This document shows positions 8,700-19,150 of a stretch of 20,732 bases of DNA, in pieces; position 1 is the first letter of the stretch; each line of letters begins with the position of its first letter. The stretch is from Actinidia chinensis. Its lineage: Eukaryota; Streptophyta; Magnoliopsida; Ericales; Actinidiaceae. The position numbers and the translations under genes are program-made. The DNA lies in the NCBI GenBank assembly GCA_009663005.1, contig CM018903.1, positions 19,705,337 through 19,726,068 of the forward strand, given 5' to 3'. Below the pieces are notes generated by a model. It was not told where the DNA came from. It was given only the letters and a program-made list of their open reading frames with translations, and made no database searches.

Positions 8700-9960
8700 A
8701 TCTAGTCCTTCAGGTCGGAGAAAACCCTCGTGGACGACGAAATTATTCCATTCTCCAGGAGGGTACACTACCAAGCGATAAATTCCAAGTTTTCGCTGTA
8801 TCTAGTACAGTCCACAATATTTTGCATCGTAAAGGAGAATTTACAAAGAATCTTTTTTGGGACCACGCTTAGAAATGTCCCGACCCGAAGAAGGGGAATA
8901 TGTCTTAAAAGAAATACACGAAGGCATATGCGGGAATCATTCTGGTGCGAGGTCATGGGAGGAAAGCAATTCCCGGTTATTTTTGGCCATCTTGAATAAG
9001 AGGCAGCTGCTATATAAGGATGTACAAATGTCCAAAGGTTGCCCTCGTAGCCGTCTTCCCCCACACCGAGATGGTGCAAAACAAGCCCTTGGCCCTTGTG
9101 TCCCCAGTGGGGGTAGACATACTCGGCCCCCTATTCATGAGCTTCCCCCACAAATGAGATTCCTGATCGTCGCCATAGACGATTCACCAATGGATGAAGC
9201 CTTAGCCTCCGCCAAAATCACACAAGAGAAATACCTAAGATTTTGTATGGAACACCTTGTTGCAGATTCGGATCCCCAAGGTATCATATCGGACAACGCA
9301 AGCAGTTTCGACAATGAATAATTTAAACTATTCCTCTGCTCGTATCTCGCATCTCCCATCATTTCTTCGTCTCGCCCTGGCAATCCTCAAGCAAATGGAA
9401 CAAGTAAAAGTACCATCATACTACCTCCCAATAACTTTAAAAGCGAGGTTAGAAAGGTCGAAGTGGAGTTGTGCGAAAAAGCGACCATCATACTTTGGCC
9501 TATCATACTACGATCAGATCCTTATAAGGCAAACTCCATACTCCATGGTTTGGGAACTGAATCGGTTATACCCAGTAAAATATTTATGCCAAGCTTCAAG
9601 ACTTCAAACTTTGACAAAAAGCACGAGATCGAGCTGAGACTCAACCTTGACCTCCTCCGATGAAAAAAGAGAGATGCCGACTCACGTCAAGCGACTTACA
9701 AATGCATGATCACCCAAATCTATCATCGAGGGTCAACACAAACCGATAATTCTTCCTAGCGACCTGTCCTTGCGTAAGGGTAACCCTATCCCCTAAGGAC
9801 CAATTGCAGGAAAGCTCGTCCTACTTGGGAAGGCCCTTACAAAGTCTTCAAGTCCCAGACCGGGGACTTGGCTGGAAACCCAAATGGAAAGCTCCTTTCA
9901 CATCCCTGGAAACGCCGACTTTGAAAAATATTATCGAGTGATATGCTTGATCGCCATGTG
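8700..9960 (+). pseudogene. Integrase of the gypsy relic
   Basis: The open stretch 8857-9321 begins with EEGEYVLKEIHEG and GNHSGAR, giving the two His of the HHCC zinc finger. One of the two Cys appears lost. The core follows: FLIVAIDDS with the first catalytic Asp codon at 9178-9180, and GIISDNASSFDNE with the second at 9292-9294. Only 38 codons lie between them, shorter than usual, so an internal deletion is likely. The glutamate region near 9390-9420 (QANG) is scrambled. Frames further on give LGTESVIPSKIFMPSFK and ELRLNLDLL (9463-9663), and the tail near 9820-9920 ends with HPWK. No active integrase is possible. Confidence 0.8.
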
Positions 9961-10501
9961 ACTTGATCCCCTACCCATGCAGCATTGCCATAAACACTCT
10001 GTTTGTACCGCAATCTTTTTATGATTGTCTAGTCCTTTCGATAATCAATTTAATCCAAGTTCGAATTTATTGCTATGATTCGTCAATAGTTTATCCGCGC
10101 CAATTGTGCAATTTTTAAATTGCGATTTGTGGGTAATCCGCCATCATCGAGAACGCCCATTCATTACACCTGATAGGTTTCGTGTCGTATTGCAACTTCC
10201 CTTGCGTTTGCCTTGCTTCGTGGATTTCAATCACTTTTGAAGATAGGTATTATTTGGAGATCGTGCTTGAAAGAAACTTAATTTTGAAAGCCATGCGAGG
10301 TTGTTAATCTATTTCAAGTACTTGATTCGTTGGCGTGGAAGAATTCAGTATTTGATGAACTCAGGTCGAGTTCTTCTATTGGATGAGAATGATTTATGTA
10401 AAATTGTGTTTCTTTATTTATTAATTCTTGTATTTTATAATTTATAAGTTATTAGTTTTCTTTAAGTTATTAGAATTTTTATGTAATTTGGAGTTTTTAT
10501 T
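9961..10501. other. Post-integrase region, no gene seen
   Basis: The first 100-150 bases may be 3' untranslated sequence of the gypsy relic. The remainder has no recognisable content. A small palindrome GCAATTTTTAAATTGC lies near 10109-10124. From about 10400 the sequence becomes very AT-rich. No polypurine tract followed by a copy of the upstream LTR is present. Confidence 0.35.
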
Positions 10502-11117
10502 TGTTAGAGTCTTATTTAACATTTTATTAGTTATCAAATTATATTTTAGAGTTATCAAATAGGGTTAAGGTTTTGTTCTATTTAAGGAATGGTTTTTTTT
10601 GATGGAAAAGTAGATTATGATTATGATAAGAGAAAACGATGTTTTTTCCTTTTTTCTTCTAACCTTTATTCTGGCGAAGCCAAACTTCTTCCCTTTCTCT
10701 CTGCCTCCCTCCCCTCTTCTTTGATCTTCGGCGGAACCGAACTTCTTCCCCCCCATTCTACAATTTTTGTTACGTTTTAGCCCATTTTTGTTATCGATAA
10801 TATAAGGGCACCAATTTTATTATGTCCTGGTCTCTGACCGTGCCATAGTGCTCCACGTATCCTTAGCTGATCAAGCCAAGACCCACACATGGGTTTATCA
10901 CGTTTCTTCAAACTTTTTCCTCTTTTTTTGTCTCTTCTAAAGACCACACTAATATGATGGGGCATTGGTGCGTTTTTTTTTAGTTTCGATCTAGGTAGAC
11001 TTTTTGCTTTTAATAGTTTGCAGTTTGGTTGAGATTTGCAAACGTGCAGTCCCTAGCAGTTCTAATCTTTGATCCCCCCACTGCTGAGATCTATTTCTTT
11101 AATTTTTTTGTTTGTCA
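10502..11117 (+). repeat. LTR-like segment of a second retroelement
   Basis: A TGTTAGAG start (10502) and a TGTCA end (11113-11117) frame about 616 bp. Just outside the end is TGGTATCATAGAC, close to the initiator tRNA-Met primer binding site. The segment holds a CT-rich tract (10695-10720) and two copies of a motif like CGAAGCCAAACTTCTTCCC (10675-10694 and 10732-10751). No internal protein domain follows, so it would be a truncated or solo-like LTR. The start coordinate is a guess. Confidence 0.35.
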
Positions 11118-11121
11118 TTCC

Positions 11122-11134
11122 TGGTATCATAGAC
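11122..11134 (+). other. Possible tRNA-Met primer binding site
   Basis: TGGTATCATAGAC differs by one base from the TGGTATCAGAG core that many plant retrotransposons use for initiator tRNA-Met priming. It sits where the LTR-like segment ends. The match is short, so chance cannot be excluded. Confidence 0.4.
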
Positions 11135-11765
11135 GGTTTTCATTATCATACCATCCTTTTTGGATATGCTTAGTCCTTGCTAATTTGAATTGTAAACTGG
11201 TTCAATCTCTGCTAATCCTCCCAATCTGGTTGATCTCCAAGTTCATTTTCTTTAGGTGCTTTAGTTGTTCTTTCACTCTTAATTGATCAGTGGGCAAATT
11301 TAGACAAGCTTTTGTCTACTTTCTGAAAACCTAAATCCTACCTATTGGATCAATTACTAGCAAATCTAGATCCCTAGGAGGAAGTGGCATCCCAAATTTT
11401 TTGCAAGAGGGGGCGGAATAAATATTTACTTTTTAATTAAATGAAGTAAGGTTTAAACTGTTTGGATATTGAAGGGCCACAATGGTAATATATTCATATA
11501 TAAAAAAAACAAGTGGGAGGCTGCTGGAAATTTGCTGACGTTTGGGGGGATTCTGGCCTCTGCTTGCCACCCCATTGTGTCCCCCTCTAGAGGCATCCAC
11601 CAGTATGTGATCATGTCTCAAAGATTACTTTGTTTAGGTTTAGGGGCAACCTTGCAAATTTACTACTGCGGCATTTTACTGGCAACCCTAGTTTTACTTT
11701 ACGGAAGCTAGTCTAGTGATTGTCACAGACATGCAAATGTTTTCTAAATGCAACTCTGGGAGAAG
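11135..11765. other. Unassigned DNA left of the MULE
   Basis: I see no domain in any frame. An open frame 11469-11711 on the + strand has a mixed hydrophobic end but no recognisable motif. The segment lies between a putative primer binding site and the MULE target-site duplication, so it may be the untranslated internal start of the second retroelement. Confidence 0.3.
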
Positions 11766-11774
11766 GTGTATTTT
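11766..11774. repeat. MULE target-site duplication, left copy
   Basis: GTGTATTTT is directly repeated at 20671-20679 on the outer side of both terminal inverted repeats. Nine bases is the typical duplication length of Mutator-like elements. The repeat is direct, not inverted, so it is not part of the TIR. Confidence 0.8.
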
Positions 11775-12040
11775 TGGGCGAATTTCCCTGACACATCATT
11801 TTTTAACTTTAATATATTCTCAAAATGTGGTCTCTTTTAACTTAATTCTCCAACCCCGTGTAAGCGCTATTTGAAAGAGGGGTTGTTAATGAAAACGCTA
11901 TTTGAAAAGGCATTTTTCATTCTGTTTCACAACTACGGTGTAGAATACACATAAACGTATTTCAAATAGCGCTTTAATGAAACGCTAGTTAGCGTTTTCA
12001 ATTACAAAAGTGCTTTTTTTGAATTAGCGTTTTTTATAAA
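11775..12040. repeat. Left terminal inverted repeat of the MULE
   Basis: The first 180 bases align well with the reverse complement of the right end. Shared blocks include AATTTCCCTGA, CAAAATGnGGTCTnTTTTAAC, TTAACTTAATTC and TAATGAAAACGCTATTT. After about 11955 the similarity continues loosely to about 12040. Inside are several copies, in both orientations, of a motif around AAACGCTATTTGAAA (near 11864, 11889, 11963, 11981 and 12022). Confidence 0.8.
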
Positions 12041-12140
12041 AAAAAAAACTTTTTCAAAGTGCTTTTTCTATCCCTAAAACTTATCCCCCAAAACATAATC
12101 CCTAACACAAAAGAGGCAAAACATGCTTTTCCTTCCTTCC

Positions 12141-12176
12141 GGGCTTTGGGCTACGAGCCAAGCCTCCACTCCATGG
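12141..12176. repeat. Subterminal inverted repeat, left copy
   Basis: GGGCTTTGGGCTACGAGCC followed by AAGCCTCCACTCCATGG matches the reverse complement of 19975-20011. It lies 366 bases from the left end but about 660 from the right end, so one arm gained or lost about 300 bases. Confidence 0.7.
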
Positions 12177-13601
12177 ACGAAACCCAGTGAAAATCCAATT
12201 TAAAAAATCATCACGCAAACATTATTTCGGGTCCGGGTCATTCATCCGATCAACGCAGACTAGACTCCACAAACAAAGAACCCAACATTAAGATTCCCTT
12301 TAATACTTTCTTTAACAACCAAGTAGAATTTATCTACATTTTGGTTTGTTTTCAAAACCGCCGAGTAAACTCACTCCGAAATCTAAGTCACATGAATATA
12401 TATGACATAATACGAAATGGAATATATATCCAAAACTTACACATAATTATTCCGTGCAACTCATAATAGTTTTTTTTGGCATCATACGGAATCTCAAAGC
12501 GATAGTGGCCCAGGTTTTTATAACAGAAGACATAGTGGTTGTTGCCAGCAATGCTACTGCTACTGGTAGATAGTTAACAAAGTCATTATCACACACCGTC
12601 CTGCTTCTGAGAAGTTGTGAATTCTGGGTCGGAAACTAGCAACGGATCAACATTAATTTCTATTATTTATTCCGTGTGTTGATCAACACATTCTTTTCCT
12701 CTCTTCGAGTACTCCGAAAATGATTTCTCTCTAAACCTTCGTTGCATTTCAAAATAATCTCGCTTCGAGCGATTTTATGACTTGGCCTATTAGGGAATCT
12801 CCTGCCAAAAAGCGTAGCTGACTGGCCTTCGGGCCGTAGACATGCTATCGGCAATAACCTCTCTTGTTCACAGCGTTTAATCGAACACGGCTGCTTCCCA
12901 CGGCAACCTAATGCATTGTCGTCTGGACATTCCCCCAGTGGGTAGACCTAAAGACGCCTTGTGCCGAGAGATGTGGCTTGACCGGACCCATAGGATCTGT
13001 GCATGAGGATAAGGTTTATAGCAAACAACGTTTTCGGCCATAAAATAATCCATTTGTTACCACCAGACTCGGGGTCCCGTTTTTTACGTACGCACACATG
13101 GATGGTGCAGATTGAGTTCAACAACCGTCCTCGTCGCTTGGAACGAACTACTAGACGATGCGCCAAAGTTTCCTTTTGCTTCGCAGCTTTTAAGTATGTT
13201 TAGCACTTCTATTCTTCACCTCATCATACAATGTATATCTAGCCATAAATGAAATTAGAAAGGTCCAAAGTGAATTCATGGGTTGTTGCAGCATCGGCTT
13301 CCATGTGTGTGGCCTTCACGTGAAAGGGAAGGAGAAGCCAGGCCTTACATTTATATACCGTTACCAAAAGGCTGACCATGCCTTCACGTTAAGGCACACT
13401 GTGACTATTGATAAAGAACAATTTAAGGATCTACAAACACCCGTATATCACTGCCAAACCCTACCATAATCAAGACGTTTCATGCATGATTAAGCTCGGA
13501 CGACCTCCTGTGAACTACATAGTTTACATGAAAAAAGAAAAATTATACAACACGAGGCCATAAGTTATATGAATTGATAAATCCTAAATGGGTATACATA
13601 C
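12177..13601. other. MULE interior downstream of the PMD exons
   Basis: No clear gene is visible. Read on the - strand, this is where the remaining 3' exons of the PMD gene would lie. Short open frames at 13166-12948 and 12854-12663 are basic; a frame near 12930-12990 reading HISRHKASLGLP and GGMSRRQ has only weak resemblance to the end of a PMD. I could not find convincing splice sites. The + strand frame 13278-13469 shows no domain. Confidence 0.35.
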
Positions 13602-14577
13602 CTCGTCAGGTCTCAGACATTTCAATCTGATCGCGGTAACACTAGGACGACATGGGGTGGAAGTAGTGGTCGTGCGCAACTAGACTCCATCTGACACACA
13701 CTCTTAAACATAATATAAGCAAAGTTTTATAATTACATATGCGATAGGTAGTAAAGAAGCAATCATACCTATCTCCCCATGGTCCACCGGGGAAATGCCC
13801 CCTTAAGTAAAGGCTTGTCCCAGCAGTATGATCATCCACGCGATGCGGGCACATACGCGGGAATCACTCACAAGTGCCCATCTGTATGGATTAATCATAT
13901 TAAACATAAGCATTGATTACCAGACATAAAATTGATCATCTATTATCCCTGTAATAGAAGTATGCTCCCTCCAATCTTACCTTCGGGCCATCTTCGTAGC
14001 CCACCATGCTCCCTATAAAGCATGCAAAAAAACTGCACTCCCCAGTTACATACATGCCCCTACAGTGGTCCAAGCGAGTAAAAGGGGGAGGTATGATGCT
14101 ACCCTCTCCCAAAGTCTGAGAGTAAGCGTGAGCAGTATACCACCCAAAAAAGAAAGCACTAATCAATACCATAATGCATGCGCGTGTCCTGTACCCTAAC
14201 ACATCATTTGCGTGAACTCTGGTAGGATCTCGCAGTGCGACGGGCCACGCCATCTTCAGACGGCTACTGTTAATCTCCTCTCCAGGGGTATAAACCTGAA
14301 TGGCTGCATGGCAAAATATCCTGACACTCTTGTACCTACAAAAGTCTAGATTGTGTAATAGGGGCACCATCAATAGGTAGTCCCAACACGATGGCAACAT
14401 AATGTAACGTGTGCTAAGCATTCCCGATAGGTAGATTGAAATGTATGTTTCCTCCCGGTCGGCCAACGCTTTTACCACTCCATGATCAATGCGTGGTCCA
14501 AACGAATAGGACTCAATTCGAGTACACACAACAACCGTAAAAACTAAACGTAATACTACTCTGAACTGCAAAAACAA
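13602..14577 (-). pseudogene. Plant mobile domain (PMD, MAIN-like) gene, decayed
   Basis: The PMD is the domain of the MAIN and MAIL1 proteins, which act in the plant nucleus in genome stability and transposon silencing; transposon-borne relatives exist. Going down the - strand I read, in changing frames, IDHGVVKALADRE (about 14500), LGLPIDGAP (14388-14362), RLKMAW (about 14250), CNWGVQFFCMLYRE (about 14050-14010), and then a splice donor AAG/GTAAGA at 13980. A second exon (13881-13769) runs from acceptor CATACAG to donor GTATGA and contains PHRVDDHTAGTSLYLRG. A third (13690-13602) runs from acceptor GTGTCAG to donor GTATGT and contains YRDQIEMSE. Internal stops and at least two frameshifts in exon 1 and a stop in exon 3 make it a pseudogene, but the exon-intron layout survives. 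The 3' exons are not located. Confidence 0.72.
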
Positions 14578-15025
14578 CGGGGGTCACTCTCCGTCCTACA
14601 TCCCCGACCGCAACGTCTGCATGTGAGCGCATCTATAAAACCCTGTGAAATAAAAATCGTTTATAAACAATCAACATGTTATAGAACCGGTTAACTTTTA
14701 AAAACTGTTAACTTCATACATACCCCATGTTCCCATCTCCAGTGGATTGATATGCAGCCTATAACGTCTAGGTGCCATCAATAAGCCCTGGCGAACCTAC
14801 ATCATCCATAGGTCCCTGTAATTCCCCCATGTTACAAGTCCATATTAATCAAGTTACTAACATCCATCCTTCATGACAATGTATCGTAACGATAAGCAAT
14901 GAGTTTCAAGTTCAAATATCCAACCATGCCACCAAAAATACATCCAAATGACAAGAAGTTGAAATATTCAGTTACATCCAAAAGGTTATCTGAAATCTAA
15001 ATTACAATAAACCAGCATTACATCG
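14578..15025. other. Spacer between transposase and PMD gene
   Basis: The PMD gene's N-terminal coding part and promoter should lie here on the - strand, as the transposase stop is at 15026. No TATA box or domain is convincing. The part 14850-15025 is AT-rich and non-coding in appearance. Confidence 0.4.
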
Positions 15026-17190
15026 CTAAGTAGGTTCCCTCAAATCTAATTCAACATTTAGATTTTGACATTTACGCCTATCATGCCCTGTTTCCTTACA
15101 TACAACCGCATGAATTGTTTTGACATTTTCTGGGGATGGTCCCATCCCCCACCCCCCCCCCCCCCCCTCTTTAATGGATCGTTTTTGTTGGACGTCCAGA
15201 TGTGGGATCTTGTCGGCGACTCGGATGGGGACTGATCTAGGACATCATATGCAACCCCAATCATGCGCAATGCCATCTATCGGTTTTCCACATCATTGTC
15301 GTGTCCCCAGTGAGCGTAAATATCCATAGCTACCTTGTGAATCAATTAGTGCCATATGGTATCACTCTGCCTCAACTTCGTGCAGCAAGCGGCGCACCAA
15401 TGTGTGCAAATGTCAGAGATAATGATATATCATACCATTTTTTTCTGCAGTCACATGACGGTGGATTACACAATACCGGCATGTTTGTGGTTCCGGTGTC
15501 GGCCTGCTGCATTATACACCTCCTGCAGAACACAGATGCCTCTGAAACTTGGAGGAGAATAGTTTGTAATCAACATTAACTACAGACAAATGGCTGTATC
15601 AATGGTTTTCTACAGGTCATAAGTTCATAAACCTTCAAAAAATTCTTTATACATTTTTCAATTTACAGATGGTTCGTGATGCCCCGCCGTCGAGTTTGTA
15701 CTCTTCTAACTTAACGTGCCCTTTTAGGTGAACTGTGTAAACCTCAACCCATTAGCAAAACACTTTCAATTTAACCTCGTTTTATCATTGAAAGTGCTAC
15801 CAGACGGTAGAGGTAACTCAAACATATGAAGTTATGGGCAGTCCATGCATCTCGGAGGACATTATTGTAAGTACTCTAATCATTGGTTGGTTTTGTAACT
15901 TCCCCTCCAACGATAACCTCCGTCATGTGCAATGTCCACTTCCAAGGCCTTGGGTCCTCATTATGCCACAAAGCACGATCACCTCTGGCCGCCGGACTCT
16001 TGAATTCGTTCCTAATTTTTTTATATTATAATCCATTGCCTCGTCAAAACTTGCGCACTTAAGGCATCCCCGCTTGCCAATCAGATTCTTAACTTTCACG
16101 TTATCAAAATTTTTTTTTGGTAATTACTTTTAAAGTGTCTAAGGACAATATCTATGGATTCCAACTAGTTTGGCCCTAGTCGTGCTGTTTTCCCTTCAAT
16201 GTTTTGAACATTGTGCGAAATTATGGCTGCAATACCCGATCAGAAACAAATGTCAACACCCTCCATCCTGGAACACTCACTGGCCCTGACTGTGGATAAC
16301 CAGACCAATCGCGGTAGTTTTTCCTGATTAACAACGCGAAAGCTAGGAGAAAAAACTGTTATTCATAACAGTTTCGGCCATAAGCATCACCTGACTTCCA
16401 GTTACCTCCCATAAGAAAAGTACCGTCTATTCTTTAGGACTGCAGACAGTGCTTGAAGTCTTTCATGCATGGCCGAAACTACCAAATATCTGTCTCAGTG
16501 GCCCCTCCAGCCCATCATAACCCAATCCAATGGTTTCTAAAAGTCATAGCTGTCCTAAGGTTTCTCAAATCCCAACGTTCTCATGAACCCTGGGCAACTT
16601 TTCATAGGATGAATTCATCTCCAAAAACCATCGCAATGCCCTTTGTTCGTCCCGCCATGGCTTTCTTGTAGGAAATGTAAAACCAGAACTATTTTAGCAT
16701 TCTCAATAATACTGATGCTATTTTCCATCCAGAGGTCGTCCTATACACTAACAAACAAACAACAATTTGAACTTTTAACCACCGAAGGGCAATGAACAAA
16801 TACATTAACGCAGTATTACTTAAATTTGGAAACTAACTCCATCAGCAACTTGTGTCTTAATCAAGTGTTCATGAATGTTTCGAATTACTATTGCGATTGA
16901 TCCAAAACATACTCCATTCTATGTAAACATTTTGGTAAATGAGGGCCCCGTGTAATTCCCTTTGATCCAAAGAAATCATGCTTGCTTCTGTCAAACATGC
17001 ACGCTTTCCAATGGCAATCGTGACTGCACCTGGTGCTCCAAACATTTTTATTTGTTGTCCACAACATGATAATGTTTTATTTTGTTTCAAGTGATAACCA
17101 GTTTACATGCACGGATCCACTCATCCATCTATCTTTCTGAAAACTATCCCTTTTGCAAAACTCCCGGGGTAAAACATCTGACCATGTCGG
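15026..17190 (-). pseudogene. Mutator-like transposase (MULE), decayed
   Basis: Going down the - strand: KGIVFRKIDG and YHLKQNK (17165-17080), then KGNYTGPHL near 16950, form the N-terminal MULE DNA-binding part. The DDE core opens near 16480 with a CMKDFKHC segment and RIDGTFLMGGNW (first catalytic Asp in IDGT, about 16420). FVSDRVLQP holds the second (Asp codon 16241-16239). YNNVLRDAWTAH with LSYLYRLV (15870-15790) is the helical end of the core. A SWIM zinc finger follows as CDCRKK (about 15450) and, in another frame, CTHWCAAC (about 15405). The tail has a CCHC-type knuckle, CKETGHDRRKC (15090-15060), and ends at TAG 15028-15026. Frames change many times with several stops, so no transposase can be made. 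Introns were not resolved. The family call is firm; the start is approximate. Confidence 0.85.
15152..15167. repeat. Run of sixteen C
   Basis: Sixteen consecutive C on the + strand (G on the coding - strand) fall in the C-terminal part of the decayed transposase, just before the zinc knuckle. The run probably expanded after the gene died. Its length in the assembly may be unreliable. Confidence 0.8.
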
Positions 17191-18090
17191 ACAACTATCA
17201 TATAAGTCGCGACCACTACTACACATTTGCCTCACCAAGTTCTGTAACACATGGACTATTTCTATGATTGTCATGTAAGGCTTCCATCTAATGCGTTTTC
17301 GGATTGTCATAGAAACATTCAATATCTTCATCTGAATATGTTCATAACTGAAAACTCCGCATCTTTTCATTATCTTGGGTTTCCAATCTCCTGCCTAAGG
17401 CCACTAGGCGTATTCCACAGGATCCACACTATCCACTGGCCCCTCCCGCCTCTATTCATTCACCTTGGCTGAAGAGTTACACATTCGTTGCCCCGGTGCT
17501 TCCTCTGCTATGTTGCCTTCGACTCACTCTGCCAAGTGAACATTTGAGTAAATAAACCCCTAGTGGCAGATAATCTCCCTCCCTGACAAAGTTTCACCGT
17601 AAGTATGGACCTGTTGCCAATCCATCAGCTGCATGCCTTTCCATTGGTGTTTCATTGTGCTACCCCTCCTTCACAACGTATATTTCAACATCCTGTGGTC
17701 GGGATTCTCGAAGGGATAGCAGACATTTTCAATGTCCTGTCGTCATTTAAAATTTGGCACTTCCTTTATATATCATAACATCTTCCATTATTCGTCCTAT
17801 GCGGGATCTACAATGAACTTATACTCACTGTTTCTCGTACTCGCTACCATTGGGTATCATTATGTCACGTACTGTGTAACTGGGTTCCCAATTCCAACAT
17901 CATAACACAACAGTAGCATCTATATCGTATGGATATACCTTCTCGGCGATCTCGTATCTATTTCCCATAAAATATAATCATTGTCGTCATTACTTTAGCT
18001 GTCCCCCTACCAAACGCAACTAACATGTAAAAAGTTTCAAATTAAACAATTTTTATACAAGTTCTAAACATAACAATTTCCTAAAAACGT
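17191..18090. other. MULE interior upstream of the transposase core
   Basis: On the - strand this should encode the N-terminal part of the transposase or its leader. The open frame 17370-17077 on that strand overlaps the start of the DNA-binding part, but I recognise no further domain above 17190. Nothing else is evident up to 18090. Confidence 0.35.
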
Positions 18091-18091
18091 A

Positions 18092-18155
18092 TTGTAAGCA
18101 AAATATTTATCATTCGTTACTTTCTTCAATACAGCTAAAATTGTTTTGCTTACAA
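18092..18155. repeat. Short inverted repeat with 12-bp arms
   Basis: TTGTAAGCAAAA (18092-18103) is perfectly inverted as TTTTGCTTACAA (18144-18155), with 40 bases between. It could be a small foldback insertion in the MULE interior or chance in AT-rich DNA. Confidence 0.5.
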
Positions 18156-19150
18156 AAATAAATGGGCATGATATTGGTGTTGTGTTTGGTTTTTTCCAAT
18201 CACCCACCCAGAAATTAAAAAAGAAAGAATGCAAAACCAGCTAATTTCCTTGCAACAAAAACCTGAAGGCTTTTTGTGACTACATACTACACATTAAGTT
18301 AGAAGTAGAACCAACCCACCCATTTGCTGAATTGTGTAATTCTGGCCATATCCATGTGTGGGCTTTGTGTTTATAGAAATAAATTGTACTGGCCCCAAGA
18401 CTCCAATTTACAGCATGAGAGAGAGAGACAGAGAGTTGGTCAACAACTTCACCCTCCATCTTTTAAATCCATAGCATTCGTCCATCACGCAAGCAAATAT
18501 ATGAATGAGACAACTATTTAACACAGATATTCAGGCAGTAACTCCTCCCATGGAAAGGATCATGATCATATTCAGGCAACACTTTTCCATTCTTGGGAAG
18601 GATCATACATCATTAAAACAGTGGTTGTTTCTCATCTTTTTTCAATTTTTTCTGTGTGGGTTACATGCCCACTGGTTCACACCTCCTCCATCACTCTTTG
18701 TAAATGTTTATCTATTAAGAAAAAGATTAAGAAAAAACAGAATATTTTCATCTCTTTTAGAATCTAATCTTAGTCTTTGACATTACTACGCTAGAGCAAG
18801 TTGTCAATTCTCATACCAGCTGCGTACCATTTTAATTATTGTACAGGAATACCGGTACCAGTGTGTACTAACATACCATTTCCAGATTTTCGTGTAACAT
18901 TAATTATTTACGCATAGTCTGCACATTACCCATAAAACTTTAATGGTAATTTTAATTTTTTAGTATTATCTCACTAATTTGATAATTTTTCCTTGGCATT
19001 TACCTAGCAATAAACCCTAGAGATTATTAATGCCCCCACACTAATCTCATAGTACTAGTTTCCAAACATCTAATATTTTTTCCTTGCACCTAATAGTTAC
19101 TAACCCACCATATTTGCCCCTTCCCGCCCACCTCGTTCTTAAATCCTCCA
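18156..19150. other. MULE interior, nothing recognised
   Basis: No frame shows a known domain. A purine repeat GAGAGAGAGACAGAGAG lies at 18418-18434. The open frame 18505-18780 on the + strand is rich in aromatic residues and lacks motifs. The section from 18780 to 19150 is AT-rich and non-coding in appearance. Confidence 0.4.

Larger units (their letters stand above)
3838..9960 (+). mobile_element. Ty3/gypsy (Tat-type) LTR retrotransposon relic
   Basis: The order is LTR, primer binding site, gag, protease, reverse transcriptase, RNase H, second RNase H, integrase, which is the Ty3/gypsy order (integrase last). A second RNase H-like block between RNase H and integrase is a hallmark of the Tat lineage of plant gypsy elements. 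Every domain is crossed by stops and frameshifts. No second copy of the LTR (for example its TATATAAAGGCCGC segment) occurs to the right, so the 3' end is missing or replaced. The element is dead and old. The boundaries are approximate: the left from the inferred LTR start, the right from the end of recognisable integrase sequence. Confidence 0.85.

Noticed and set aside
13936..14577. A 213-codon open frame on the - strand as an intact protein
   Set aside because: It overlaps the PMD gene, but the PMD motifs switch between frames across it (LGLPIDGAP and NWGVQFF are in other frames) and its last codons run past a good splice donor at 13980. The open frame is partly accidental.
17077..17370. 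A 97-codon open frame on the - strand as a separate small gene
   Set aside because: It overlaps the start of the MULE transposase, whose recognisable motifs lie in a different frame.
18505..18780. A 91-codon open frame on the + strand
   Set aside because: No domain, and it lies opposite to the strand of the element's two genes in AT-rich DNA; most likely chance.
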